From an uncultured Oligoflexia bacterium (GTDB lineage: Bacteria > Bdellovibrionota > Bacteriovoracia > Bacteriovoracales > Bacteriovoracaceae): 39,607 bases of DNA. The translations under genes and the position numbers were made by a program. Below the pieces are notes generated by a model. That model had not been told where the DNA came from, ran no database searches, and saw only the letters and a list, made by a program, of their open reading frames with translations. The DNA is taken from NCBI GenBank assembly GCA_950061135.1, contig CATLVU010000009.1:1-39607 (forward strand), read 5' to 3'. Positions 1-7,750 of the stretch are shown here, piece by piece; within the stretch, counting starts at the first letter, position 1, and the number at the start of each line of letters is the position of its first letter.

Positions 1-487
1 GATTACCCTTGAGCTTCACCTGAGGATAAAACATTTCTAGAATAGAAAGATCAATAATATTGTCTTGCATATTCATAGCAAGACTACTTCCAGAGTAGGT
101 GAGGAATAGACTTAATGGCTTTTGTTTCAGTTTTGTTTCGAGCTTAAAATGTGGGCCCAGAGGAGAAAAGTTAAATCCTCTAAAGTAGAGTGCCACATTC
201 TTGAGATCAATAGAGGATTGTCTAACTTTTAAGCAGCGACCAGGAATACTAAGGTCATTAAGTGCTATGCGTGGAGGAAAAAATCCCATTTGGTAATCAG
301 ACATCTGAATCGAACAACCTGGTATGCTCTTTAGACTGGAAAAAATAAAAGAATCTATTTTATCTTGAAAAGGAATAACAGATAGTACGGAATAGAAAAA
401 AAGTGAAATGAAAATGATAAGCCATTTGATTGATCGAAAAGGTTTAAGGTTGTAATATGAGTTTACTGCTTCTTCCTTGACTGTCAT
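1..487 (-). CDS. gspN: Type II secretion system protein GspN (partial, C-terminus beyond window)
   Basis: The reading frame opens with ATG at 487, overlapping the gspM stop as ATGA, and stays open to the window edge, so about 162 N-terminal residues are visible. The protein starts with a short cytoplasmic stretch, then one hydrophobic segment at about residues 25-42 (WLIIFISLFFYSVLSVIPF), then a soluble region with alternating hydrophobic residues. GspN is an accessory inner-membrane/periplasmic component related to AsmA-like proteins and is commonly the last gene of gsp operons in Bdellovibrionota. The assignment rests on position directly after gspM, membrane topology and the beta-rich pattern; the sequence itself is poorly conserved. 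Translation is probably coupled to gspM. The rest of the gene lies to the left of the window. Confidence 0.75.
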   Translation of the reverse strand, partial: MTVKEEAVNSYYNLKPFRSIKWLIIFISLFFYSVLSVIPFQDKIDSFIFSSLKSIPGCSIQMSDYQMGFFPPRIALNDLSIPGRCLKVRQSSIDLKNVALYFRGFNFSPLGPHFKLETKLKQKPLSLFLTYSGSSLAMNMQDNIIDLSILEMFYPQVKLKGN

Positions 488-1110
488 AAACCCTCTGAGA
501 GATTTTGACTTAAATGGCTAATATCAATTACCCCGTTTAACAGATTTGATTTCTCATCTTTACTTATCTTGATTTGTTCGATTTTTGCTTTCATTTGAAC
601 AGTTAAGATATTAATAAAATTAAACAATTGCTCGTTAGAAAAGTTTGAAACTTTTAAACTACTGGTAATTTCAATTAATGTGTTAGTGATTTCATCACTA
701 TTATAATTACTGATTGCAACTGCAGCAATATCGATACCATTCTTTTGGAGTTCTTGAGAGAGTGCGCTTTGGAATGAGTTTTGACTTTCATAGCTTTGAC
801 CAAAGACTTGAGAATTAGAGCCTGAAAAACTTTCGTTTTGGATAAGAATATCTTGAGCTGTTTGATAAAGCTCTATTTTGGTAGCTAGTTCACTTTTGAC
901 TGAGTTAGAATAAATCCAAAAAGAACAAATAATGATTGCTGGTATTGCAAGAGCTAAAACCGTGGCAATTGATTTTGTGATAATTTGCTTATCTTCTTCA
1001 AGATTGGAATAAAAATCATCGAATCGCTGATAATCAGATAATTCTTTTAGGTTTTGAATTTTATCTTTCAAAAAACTATCAATATTTTCCATCGGACGTA
1101 ATAATGACAT
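484..1110 (-). CDS. gspM: Type II secretion system protein GspM
   Basis: A 208-residue bitopic inner-membrane protein: about 45 cytoplasmic residues, one membrane helix at about 48-70 (ALAIPAIIICSFWIY within it), and a periplasmic part with a coiled-coil-like region followed by an alternating beta/alpha stretch consistent with the ferredoxin-like fold of GspM. GspM pairs with GspL and links the cytoplasmic ATPase to the pseudopilus platform. Its start codon overlaps the gspL stop as TAATG and its stop overlaps the gspN start, so all three are likely translationally coupled. Sequence identity in this family is low; the call depends on gene order (L-M-N), size and topology. Confidence 0.85.
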   Translation of the reverse strand: MSLLRPMENIDSFLKDKIQNLKELSDYQRFDDFYSNLEEDKQIITKSIATVLALAIPAIIICSFWIYSNSVKSELATKIELYQTAQDILIQNESFSGSNSQVFGQSYESQNSFQSALSQELQKNGIDIAAVAISNYNSDEITNTLIEITSSLKVSNFSNEQLFNFINILTVQMKAKIEQIKISKDEKSNLLNGVIDISHLSQNLSEGL

Positions 1111-2696
1111 TAAATTTGTTCTCCATTAATGATCAGAATATTTTTCTGTGTATCTATGCGTGTAAAAATATTGTTGAAGTCTTTTTTTAATGACTGATTA
1201 ATTATTTCAAGAGGCTTGCTCTCTTTGGCCTTAAGAGTGAGGCTGAAATCGCTTCCATGAGTTGAAGTCAGTTGTATGATTTCAATTTTTCGACCTTCAA
1301 GATAGTTTTGAATTTTTAATATTGGAGCAAGGGCATTAATATCTAAAGCTGATTGGACGACGTTAATTTCCTGATTTATGTTTTTCTGATCTCTCTTAAG
1401 TTTGTTTAAAACCACAAGTGGATTTCTGGCCGCTTCTCTTTGTTGCTTAGGAATGATTTTTAATGTGTTGTTCTTTAAAACAGATACAATTTTTCGATCA
1501 AGGTTTTTGATTTCAGAATTTGTATAAAAAGCACTCAGGCCAAAGTGAAGTGAGAATATGAAAGCTATGATCATTGCTCGTATTCCTAATAAACTTAGGC
1601 CCTCAGTGGGGAACGAGTGAGCACTTCCTTGAATAGCAAATTCGCCACGTAAAAAATTAAAGAATAAGGACTTCTTTTTTTGCGCAAGACTAAGACTTGC
1701 AGCACCAGTGAACTTGTGAATTAGTTTTGGATCATGGTCAAGATTATGAATTTGATCTTCGCTCATGCATTCAAAATGTTCAGTTTTGATTTTTATTTCA
1801 GATGTCAAAAAAGCAGCGATGTTTTTTGTATTAGAAGTACCTCCAGTAATATAAATTTTTTCAAGAGGTAGTCCATGATGAACCCTAAAGCCAAGCGCCC
1901 ATCTTTTAAGGTCGTCAAGTAGAGGAGAGATTGTCTTTTTCATTATTTGAGCAAAAACTCTTTGCTTTTCATTTACTTGATCAAGTTGAGAATCAAGAAG
2001 GAAAAAAGCATTCTGATGTTTATAAATAACTGCTTCTTCTTCTGTAATTTGATAGTTTGTAGCAATGGTTTTAGTGACTTCTTCTCCTGCCATAAAGGAA
2101 AAATTATTTGCTACCAGTTTTTGATTTAAATAAAAGTATGCTTTGGTGGACTTATGGCCTATGTCGATAATAGCGAAGGCTTGCGGGTATTCTATCGCAT
2201 CAAAATGTATTGCGGCTGAAAAACTACACAATTGTGAAGTTAAAACAAATGGCCCACGTTTACAGCTGGCATAATAATTATAAATTTGCTGAAAGTCGCT
2301 CTTGTTGACTACGCCGACAGTTGAATTGGTATCAGATTTACCTACATCTAGTAGAAAGTCAAAATGACACTCTGAAAGTGAGGTAGGTAAGTCTTCTTCC
2401 AACATAAATGGTAGCATTTGAGCAGCTTTCTTCTTATTTGCAACAGGAATTGTAAGGTATCTTGTTGTCATGATTTCTGCTGGAATATTAGTTATATAAT
2501 GAATTTCACCATCTATTTGAGAAATATAATCCTCTAGTGCTTCATATTGTAAATCCCATAAGGTACGGCTCTCAGAAACCTCTTCAGTTGCGAGAACAAT
2601 CTCATTGGCTTTAGTGAAAATTACTTTATTTTTATGATTTTCAAATTGTAAAATTTTGACAGAGTATGAACCAATATCAATCGCTAAGTTTATCAT
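1110..2696 (-). CDS. gspL: Type II secretion system protein GspL
   Basis: A 528-residue protein with an actin-like/PilM-like N-terminal domain starting MINLAIDIGSYSVKILQFE, where the DIGSYS segment is the phosphate-1-like loop. A second actin-like signature (FAIIDIGHKSTKAYFY) lies near residue 180, and YITGGTSN lies around 280. A membrane helix follows at about 368-390, then a periplasmic segment of about 130 residues with a short coiled coil and a ferredoxin-like end. GspL recruits the GspE ATPase to the inner membrane and binds GspM. It follows gspK after a 50-bp gap, one of the larger gaps in the operon, with no clear Shine-Dalgarno sequence close to the ATG. Its stop overlaps the gspM start. 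Confidence 0.9.
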   Translation of the reverse strand: MINLAIDIGSYSVKILQFENHKNKVIFTKANEIVLATEEVSESRTLWDLQYEALEDYISQIDGEIHYITNIPAEIMTTRYLTIPVANKKKAAQMLPFMLEEDLPTSLSECHFDFLLDVGKSDTNSTVGVVNKSDFQQIYNYYASCKRGPFVLTSQLCSFSAAIHFDAIEYPQAFAIIDIGHKSTKAYFYLNQKLVANNFSFMAGEEVTKTIATNYQITEEEAVIYKHQNAFFLLDSQLDQVNEKQRVFAQIMKKTISPLLDDLKRWALGFRVHHGLPLEKIYITGGTSNTKNIAAFLTSEIKIKTEHFECMSEDQIHNLDHDPKLIHKFTGAASLSLAQKKKSLFFNFLRGEFAIQGSAHSFPTEGLSLLGIRAMIIAFIFSLHFGLSAFYTNSEIKNLDRKIVSVLKNNTLKIIPKQQREAARNPLVVLNKLKRDQKNINQEINVVQSALDINALAPILKIQNYLEGRKIEIIQLTSTHGSDFSLTLKAKESKPLEIINQSLKKDFNNIFTRIDTQKNILIINGEQI

Positions 2697-2746
2697 ATAT
2701 AAATTGTAATTTATCGGTTAACACCTTGCAAACAAAAAACAGGGTA

Positions 2747-4051
2747 TTAGGAGACACTAATTTCTACGATTCTGGGTTCTAGTAGTAGAGTTTTTTGCTT
2801 TTCTTTTTCTGTTTCATCTTTTGGAGGTTCTTCGGTATCATCCTCTGGTTTTTCGCCATCACGGTTTTCTGTTTCGTCAGGTTCTTTTTCAGTTTCTTTT
2901 TTTGGACGAGGTTTTGGTTTTGCAGGAAGAACCACATAGGCTGTTAGTGTGTAAGTTGATCTTCCTTTTAATGCAGTACTTACAATTTTAAAAAGAGTAG
3001 GTGTTGGACCAAACTGAAGTCCTTGCTTAATAAAGTTTTGAAAACGTTCCTCAAAGTTAGAGGCACTCATTATGTTACCAATATTGACAATATAATTTTT
3101 AAAGTCCTCGAGTTCATTAAAAAATTGTGGGTCTTCTGGGTCATCTTTATATTTGAAAAACTCTTTTATTTCATCATCTGAAATATTCGGAATAAGTAGC
3201 TTTAAGAGTTTGTCAGTCATTTTGTTCAGATCGATCATTATCGCTCCGTGAACAGTAAATTCATTTTGAATGATGTTTACCAATTCATCATTCCAACTTG
3301 GTAATAAATAGAGTTCAGAAAAAGATTGAATAGGGGCCTGCTTCGCTGAAAGCTCATTCTCTTCAAACCTTCTTTCAGCTGTGCCAGCTTCAACAGAATT
3401 TGGATCACTGATATAATATTTTAAATCATTTATAAGTTCAGAGACCTCGATACCTGCATACCTGTTAAAAAAGTCTTCATCCTCTTCTCGTTTTTTCTCG
3501 AGAATATTGTTAAATAAAACAAAAAGTTGATTCTCAACATTAAACTCTTGAAGCTTTTCTCTTTCTTCTGCACTTTTTTCTTCATTCTTGTTTTGCTCTG
3601 CTAGTAATGAGACACGAATAAGGTTAAGGTTGATTTTATTTGAGATATTATTGATCGTAAGGTTTAGTGTTCCGTCAAGGAACGAAGTCTCTTGAAACTT
3701 TTCTATAGAGTCTTTTTGAGTTTGATTCAATTCCTCAGAGATAGGAATCGGATAAATAAATGGGAAGTTCCATAAAATATTTAATGTTTCCTGTTTTACA
3801 ATATCTTTTGCACCATCATTTTCTTGAAGAAAATTATAGGCTTCTTTGTAAAGCCTTAGACGGGCCATGGCAAACTGAAGTCCTGACTCAGCAGTGAGTT
3901 TTGCTTTACCCCTGTCTTCAATATTATAGGCTTTAATTTTATTTATATTTGATTCAAAACTAAAATTAGCAATAATTGTTGTTAAAATAACAATAGAGGT
4001 AAGAACCATTCCAATTGCAATGCCGTTATGATTATTGAATACTTTACTCAT
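2747..4051 (-). CDS. gspK: Type II secretion minor pseudopilin GspK
   Basis: A 434-residue pseudopilin with a short leader (MSKVFNNHNG) and predicted prepilin peptidase cleavage between Gly10 and Ile11, then a hydrophobic helix IAIGMVLTSIVILTTI. It lacks the Glu at +5, as GspK proteins normally do. The large alpha-helical insertion expected of GspK fills the middle. GspK caps the pseudopilus tip with GspI and GspJ. An odd feature is a strongly charged, Pro/Glu/Lys-rich run of about 43 residues (378-420) inserted just before the last predicted beta strand (LLLEPRIVEISV). The ATG overlaps the gspJ stop as ATGA, so translation is likely coupled. Confidence 0.9.
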   Translation of the reverse strand: MSKVFNNHNGIAIGMVLTSIVILTTIIANFSFESNINKIKAYNIEDRGKAKLTAESGLQFAMARLRLYKEAYNFLQENDGAKDIVKQETLNILWNFPFIYPIPISEELNQTQKDSIEKFQETSFLDGTLNLTINNISNKINLNLIRVSLLAEQNKNEEKSAEEREKLQEFNVENQLFVLFNNILEKKREEDEDFFNRYAGIEVSELINDLKYYISDPNSVEAGTAERRFEENELSAKQAPIQSFSELYLLPSWNDELVNIIQNEFTVHGAIMIDLNKMTDKLLKLLIPNISDDEIKEFFKYKDDPEDPQFFNELEDFKNYIVNIGNIMSASNFEERFQNFIKQGLQFGPTPTLFKIVSTALKGRSTYTLTAYVVLPAKPKPRPKKETEKEPDETENRDGEKPEDDTEEPPKDETEKEKQKTLLLEPRIVEISVS

Positions 4052-4902
4052 ATATCGTCACCACTTTGGTCTTTTGCTGGGTCTGGCTTTTCGTTTAAAA
4101 ATTTATACATATTTTCAGGTTCAAAAGAAGGAAATAATGGCCTAAAAATTCTTTCTGAATATACTTCGTTATTATCAGGATTTAGATAAGTGATTTTAAG
4201 CTTTACTCCTCGAAGTAGACTTTTTCCGTCTGCAACAGCACGAAGATTTGAATTCCATTTTTTACTTTTTTTATCCCAAAACTCAATTTCAAGCTTATTA
4301 ACTTTTCGTAATAAAATTTGATCTTTGACGTCATCCCAATCAATTTCTTCTTTTGAAAAAATATCTTTTGTAACAAATTCACGAATAAGGTTTTGTCCTT
4401 CCTCTTCAGTATTTTCTTCAGGGGACTTAAGAGAATACTTCACCCAAGCAAAGTGAGAGTTTTTAATATTTTGCATTTTTCGTCGATTACTCATTGTTAA
4501 AAAAATAACTTCATTTTTTTCATCACTATTGATAATAGGAATAGGTATTCCTTCATAGCTAATACCACTAAACCTTTCATTTCCTTGGTAGTGTTGAATA
4601 AGTTGTTCATAGGCAGGAATTTGTTCTTCAGTAAAACCGGAAGGGTCTGTTTTATGTGAAAAATATAGTGGGCTATAGATTTGAGAAAAGTCCCATTCAA
4701 AACGTGACATTGCAGTTTCTATTTGGAGTAGTTCTCGATCTTCTCCAATAACTCTGTCGGCTGTTGTTTGTGATGTTTCTGTAACACTGATAACACTTAC
4801 CATGATAAATGCCAAAATCGTAATGGCTATCATTACTTCAAATAAAGTAAAACCTTTTTGGTTTTTATATAGTGAAGTTAGTGTCAAGTTTAGCCTTTTC
4901 AT
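4048..4902 (-). CDS. gspJ: Type II secretion minor pseudopilin GspJ
   Basis: A 284-residue minor pseudopilin with a type IV prepilin leader: cleavage predicted at Gly17|Phe18 in QKGFTLFEVMIAITILAF, with Glu at +5 (Glu22). The C-terminal domain is soluble and beta-rich, as in GspJ, and is acidic, with a loop rich in Glu and Asp. GspJ joins GspI and GspK at the pseudopilus tip. The start lies 38 bp inside the 3' end of gspI, an unusually long overlap in this operon, and only a weak purine stretch (TTGGA) precedes the ATG. No other Met is available before the prepilin motif, so the overlap appears real. Confidence 0.9.
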   Translation of the reverse strand: MKRLNLTLTSLYKNQKGFTLFEVMIAITILAFIMVSVISVTETSQTTADRVIGEDRELLQIETAMSRFEWDFSQIYSPLYFSHKTDPSGFTEEQIPAYEQLIQHYQGNERFSGISYEGIPIPIINSDEKNEVIFLTMSNRRKMQNIKNSHFAWVKYSLKSPEENTEEEGQNLIREFVTKDIFSKEEIDWDDVKDQILLRKVNKLEIEFWDKKSKKWNSNLRAVADGKSLLRGVKLKITYLNPDNNEVYSERIFRPLFPSFEPENMYKFLNEKPDPAKDQSGDDI

Positions 4903-5389
4903 TTGTTATCCAAGAGTTCATTTCATATTCTTGGCCTGTTTGTGTATTAAGAATAATGATCTTTACCTGCCAAAGCATTTTTTCCATATTCTTTTTAAGT
5001 TTTTCGTAGATGGCCTTTTTTACTCTAGAGTCTTTTTGTTCTCTTTGTTCCTCTTCGCTTTCTCCTGTGATTTGAGAAAAATCAGGAAATTCTATCTTTT
5101 TGTACTCGATTGTGTATTTATAGATTTCAAAACCTTCAATCTCAAAATTTTTAGATTCTGACTGGTTTTCGGTTGCGTTTGTGAACTTTGGAGGATCGAT
5201 AAATAATTCATTCATTTTAAATTCAGCAAGATTATGTAATTTGATGTCTTCCGCCATTCTAATGGAGTTATTTATATTTGCGGACTGGCTCATGATAATG
5301 GCCGAAACAAATACAGCAAAGATTGTCATGGCAATCATAACCTCAACTAAGGTGAAACCGTTTTGATTTTTCATTAATCTTTTATCCAT
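4865..5389 (-). CDS. gspI: Type II secretion minor pseudopilin GspI
   Basis: A 174-residue minor pseudopilin with prepilin motif NGFTLVEVMIAMTIFAVF, cleavage after Gly11 and Glu at +5. GspI starts assembly of the pseudopilus tip complex with GspJ and GspK. Two starts are possible. ATG at 5389 gives an 11-residue leader and a 16-bp overlap with gspH. ATG at 5374 gives a 6-residue leader, typical for GspI, and a TAATG overlap with the gspH stop. The second may be the true start, giving 169 residues. The soluble part ends in beta strands including MLWQVKIIILNTQ. Confidence 0.88.
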   Translation of the reverse strand: MDKRLMKNQNGFTLVEVMIAMTIFAVFVSAIIMSQSANINNSIRMAEDIKLHNLAEFKMNELFIDPPKFTNATENQSESKNFEIEGFEIYKYTIEYKKIEFPDFSQITGESEEEQREQKDSRVKKAIYEKLKKNMEKMLWQVKIIILNTQTGQEYEMNSWITNEKAKLDTNFTI

Positions 5390-6057
5390 TCAGTGTAAAT
5401 ATCCTGACTTGTTGATTCTAATGTATCATCAAATTGTAATAGTTCTTCTTCAGTAAAGGTATAATAATCTTTATATGTGGTTTGTTCAAAAGGAGGGATG
5501 GAAAGAGAGGCCATTTCTATATCTGTGTGTAATAAGATCAGGGCATTATCTCGTTCTCCTGTCGGATAAAAATAAATATGCATCTCATCGCTCATGAGTA
5601 AATTTTCATAATAGCTAGTAGCAACACCATAAATAAAAGTACCAGCAGGAAGTTTTTTGTTTTCATCGTATAATTCATCGACCACACTAAATTGAGAGTC
5701 TAGTTTTTGTTGCTTTTTTTGTTCTTCTTCACGCTCTTTGATAGAAAGTTTACTTGTGTCGACTGATTCAGGAAGTATTAAATCTGAGTTGGTGCCATAT
5801 TCAATTGTGTATTCAGATTCTTCAGCTCCAAGAATAATTTTGATTCTCACTATTTTATTTCTTAGAATGGCTTCATTATTTGCAAAACGAACAGCTCTTT
5901 CAAAGTCAGAGAGAGCTTTTTGTAATTGAGAGTGAGAATTGTATGAAGTTGTAATAGGGACGATGGCAAAAATAAGGACGATTAAAGACATCGCCACCAT
6001 TATTTCTATTATCGTGAACCCTTTTTGAGAAGTGAGATTTTCTTTGAAAGAGTTCAC
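5374..6057 (-). CDS. gspH: Type II secretion minor pseudopilin GspH
   Basis: A 227-residue pseudopilin with prepilin motif QKGFTIIEIMVAMSLIVLIF, cleavage after Gly13 and Glu at +5. Its position between gspG and gspI, and the motif SDFERAVRFANNEAILRNKI that resembles the GspH/FimT region, identify it as GspH, the minor pseudopilin that links the tip to the GspG shaft. It starts with GTG and has no Shine-Dalgarno sequence in the 9-bp gap after gspG, so its translation probably depends on ribosomes finishing gspG. That would keep it far below GspG in amount, as a minor pseudopilin should be. Confidence 0.88.
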   Translation of the reverse strand: MNSFKENLTSQKGFTIIEIMVAMSLIVLIFAIVPITTSYNSHSQLQKALSDFERAVRFANNEAILRNKIVRIKIILGAEESEYTIEYGTNSDLILPESVDTSKLSIKEREEEQKKQQKLDSQFSVVDELYDENKKLPAGTFIYGVATSYYENLLMSDEMHIYFYPTGERDNALILLHTDIEMASLSIPPFEQTTYKDYYTFTEEELLQFDDTLESTSQDIYTEWIKD

Positions 6058-6066
6058 GATTGATAA

Positions 6067-6522
6067 TTATAATTCGTTTGAGTTTATATCAGCATCAAAA
6101 CCTTCTCCACCTTCGATACCATCTGCACCAAAAGAGATAAGAGTATATTTTCTTCCGTCTGATTCATAAAGATATTCAAAGTCCCATGGGTCAAGAGGGA
6201 TTTTTCCATTTTCAATAAAACCATTAGGAGGATAATTTCTACATTCTCTTCCTCCAGTTGGTTTTGCTAATAAAGCATCAAGGCCCTGATCTGAAGTAGG
6301 GTATAGGCCACATTTTCTTCTGTAATCTCTAAGTATTTCGCCTAGTTTTTGCATTTGAATTTCAGCAGCTTGTTGTTTACCTTCTTGTAGGTTATCAAAG
6401 ACATTACTAACGACAAATGCACCAGCAATACCTAAAAGTGTTAGAGCAATAAGAATTTCAACTAAACTCATCCCTCTTTGAGATTTTAAAATTTTGTTTG
6501 TATGATTGTCTTGAACGTTCAT
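6067..6522 (-). CDS. gspG: Type II secretion major pseudopilin GspG
   Basis: A 151-residue major pseudopilin that builds the pseudopilus shaft. Leader cleavage is predicted at Gly17|Met18 in SQRGMSLVEILIALTLLG, with Glu at +5. The GspG family signatures are clear: YPTSDQGLDALLAKPTGG, PLDPW and the C-terminal calcium-binding loop FGADGIEGGEGFDADI. The first mature residue is Met rather than the usual Phe. A strong Shine-Dalgarno sequence (AAGGAG at 6528-6533, 5 nt spacing) is the best in the operon, which fits the most abundant component. Confidence 0.97.
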   Translation of the reverse strand: MNVQDNHTNKILKSQRGMSLVEILIALTLLGIAGAFVVSNVFDNLQEGKQQAAEIQMQKLGEILRDYRRKCGLYPTSDQGLDALLAKPTGGRECRNYPPNGFIENGKIPLDPWDFEYLYESDGRKYTLISFGADGIEGGEGFDADINSNEL

Positions 6523-6538
6523 TCTAACTCCTTGTATG

Positions 6539-7747
6539 CTAACGAACCGAATTTAATTTCATCATTGGCATTATAACAGATATAACGATAAAGAAAACTA
6601 GGGCACCTAGAAATACTATCATAATAGGTTCTAGCAAAGATGTTAGCCCTCCTATTTTTGCATCAACTTGGTCTTCGTAGTTCTCTGAAACGATGGTAAG
6701 CATATCTTCTAATTCACCCGATCTTTCTCCTAAGGTAATCATATGGGTTACCATACTAGGAAATTCACCACTTTCTTTTAGTGGAATGGCCATTGAAGCA
6801 CCTTCTTGTACAGCTTCCTTAGCATTTTCAACAGCGCCTTTCATATGAACATTTGGGATTAGGTTCTTTACTATTTTTAATGAAGTTAAAATGGGTACAC
6901 CTGAAGTTAAAAGAGTCGATAAGGTTGAGCAAAATCGACTAACATTAATCATTCTAACAATATCACCTACTATTGGTGCGGAAAGAGTGATTCGATGCCA
7001 TTTGCGTTCACCGCTAGCTGTTTCTTTCCATTTTTTAAAAGCCCAAGTTCCTGCAAAAAATAAAATAATGAGTGTCCACCAATAGGACTGCATATAATCT
7101 GAAATTGCGATACAGATTTTGGTTGGAAGTGGAAGTTCCATTTTCATTGAAGTAAAAATTTTTGCAAGTTGAGGAATAACCTGAATAAAAATAACACTTA
7201 TAAGACCAAAGCCAACAACCATCATGATAATAGGATAGATCATCGCACCTTGAATTTTTTGCTTAAGTTTCATTTGAGACTCAGTAAAATCAGCAAGTCT
7301 TAAGAGAACAACTTCAAGAGTACCTGACTCTTCACCAGCTTCGATCATATTAACATAAACATTATTAAAAACTTTAGGGTGTTTACCCATTGCTTTTGCA
7401 AGAGATGAACCTTCATTTACATCTTGTTTCACTTCAGAAAGAACAACCTTTAAATGCTCATTATCTACTTGGTCTTGTAGAGCATTCAGTGCTTCAACAA
7501 TTTGAATTTTAGCTTTGATAAGAGTTGCAAGCTGTCTAGTCATAAGTGCTAGGTCTTGAACTTTTACTTTTTTTCCAAAACTTATGCCACTTGATGATTT
7601 ATCTTTAGATTTAACTTCCTTAACATCAATAATCATTATTCCGGAAGCTTTAATTTTTTGCTTCGCTTGAATTATGCTTTCAGCGTTTATTGAGTTTTTG
7701 ATTTCTTTTCCGGTATTATTAATACCTTTGTATTGAAAAATAGGCAT
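6539..7747 (-). CDS. gspF: Type II secretion inner-membrane platform protein GspF
   Basis: A 402-residue polytopic inner-membrane protein of the GspF/PilC family. It has two homologous cytoplasmic domains: an N-terminal one with LMTRQLATLIKAKIQIVEAL and EAGEESGTLEVVLLRLADF, and a second with STLLTSGVPILTSL and TLGERSGELEDMLTIVSENYE. Membrane helices lie at about 170-195, 218-236 and 370-395. GspF is the platform on which GspE is thought to drive pseudopilin assembly. Length is normal for the family. Only 3 bp separate it from gspE upstream, and its own stop lies 16 bp before the gspG start. Confidence 0.96.
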   Translation of the reverse strand: MPIFQYKGINNTGKEIKNSINAESIIQAKQKIKASGIMIIDVKEVKSKDKSSSGISFGKKVKVQDLALMTRQLATLIKAKIQIVEALNALQDQVDNEHLKVVLSEVKQDVNEGSSLAKAMGKHPKVFNNVYVNMIEAGEESGTLEVVLLRLADFTESQMKLKQKIQGAMIYPIIMMVVGFGLISVIFIQVIPQLAKIFTSMKMELPLPTKICIAISDYMQSYWWTLIILFFAGTWAFKKWKETASGERKWHRITLSAPIVGDIVRMINVSRFCSTLSTLLTSGVPILTSLKIVKNLIPNVHMKGAVENAKEAVQEGASMAIPLKESGEFPSMVTHMITLGERSGELEDMLTIVSENYEDQVDAKIGGLTSLLEPIMIVFLGALVFFIVISVIMPMMKLNSVR

Positions 7748-7750
7748 AGA

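Noticed and set aside
4802-5161. A 119-codon plus-strand frame opposite gspJ/gspI
   Set aside because: It is antisense to two clear pseudopilin genes and consists of Phe/Leu-rich low-complexity sequence derived from their Lys/Glu-rich codons.
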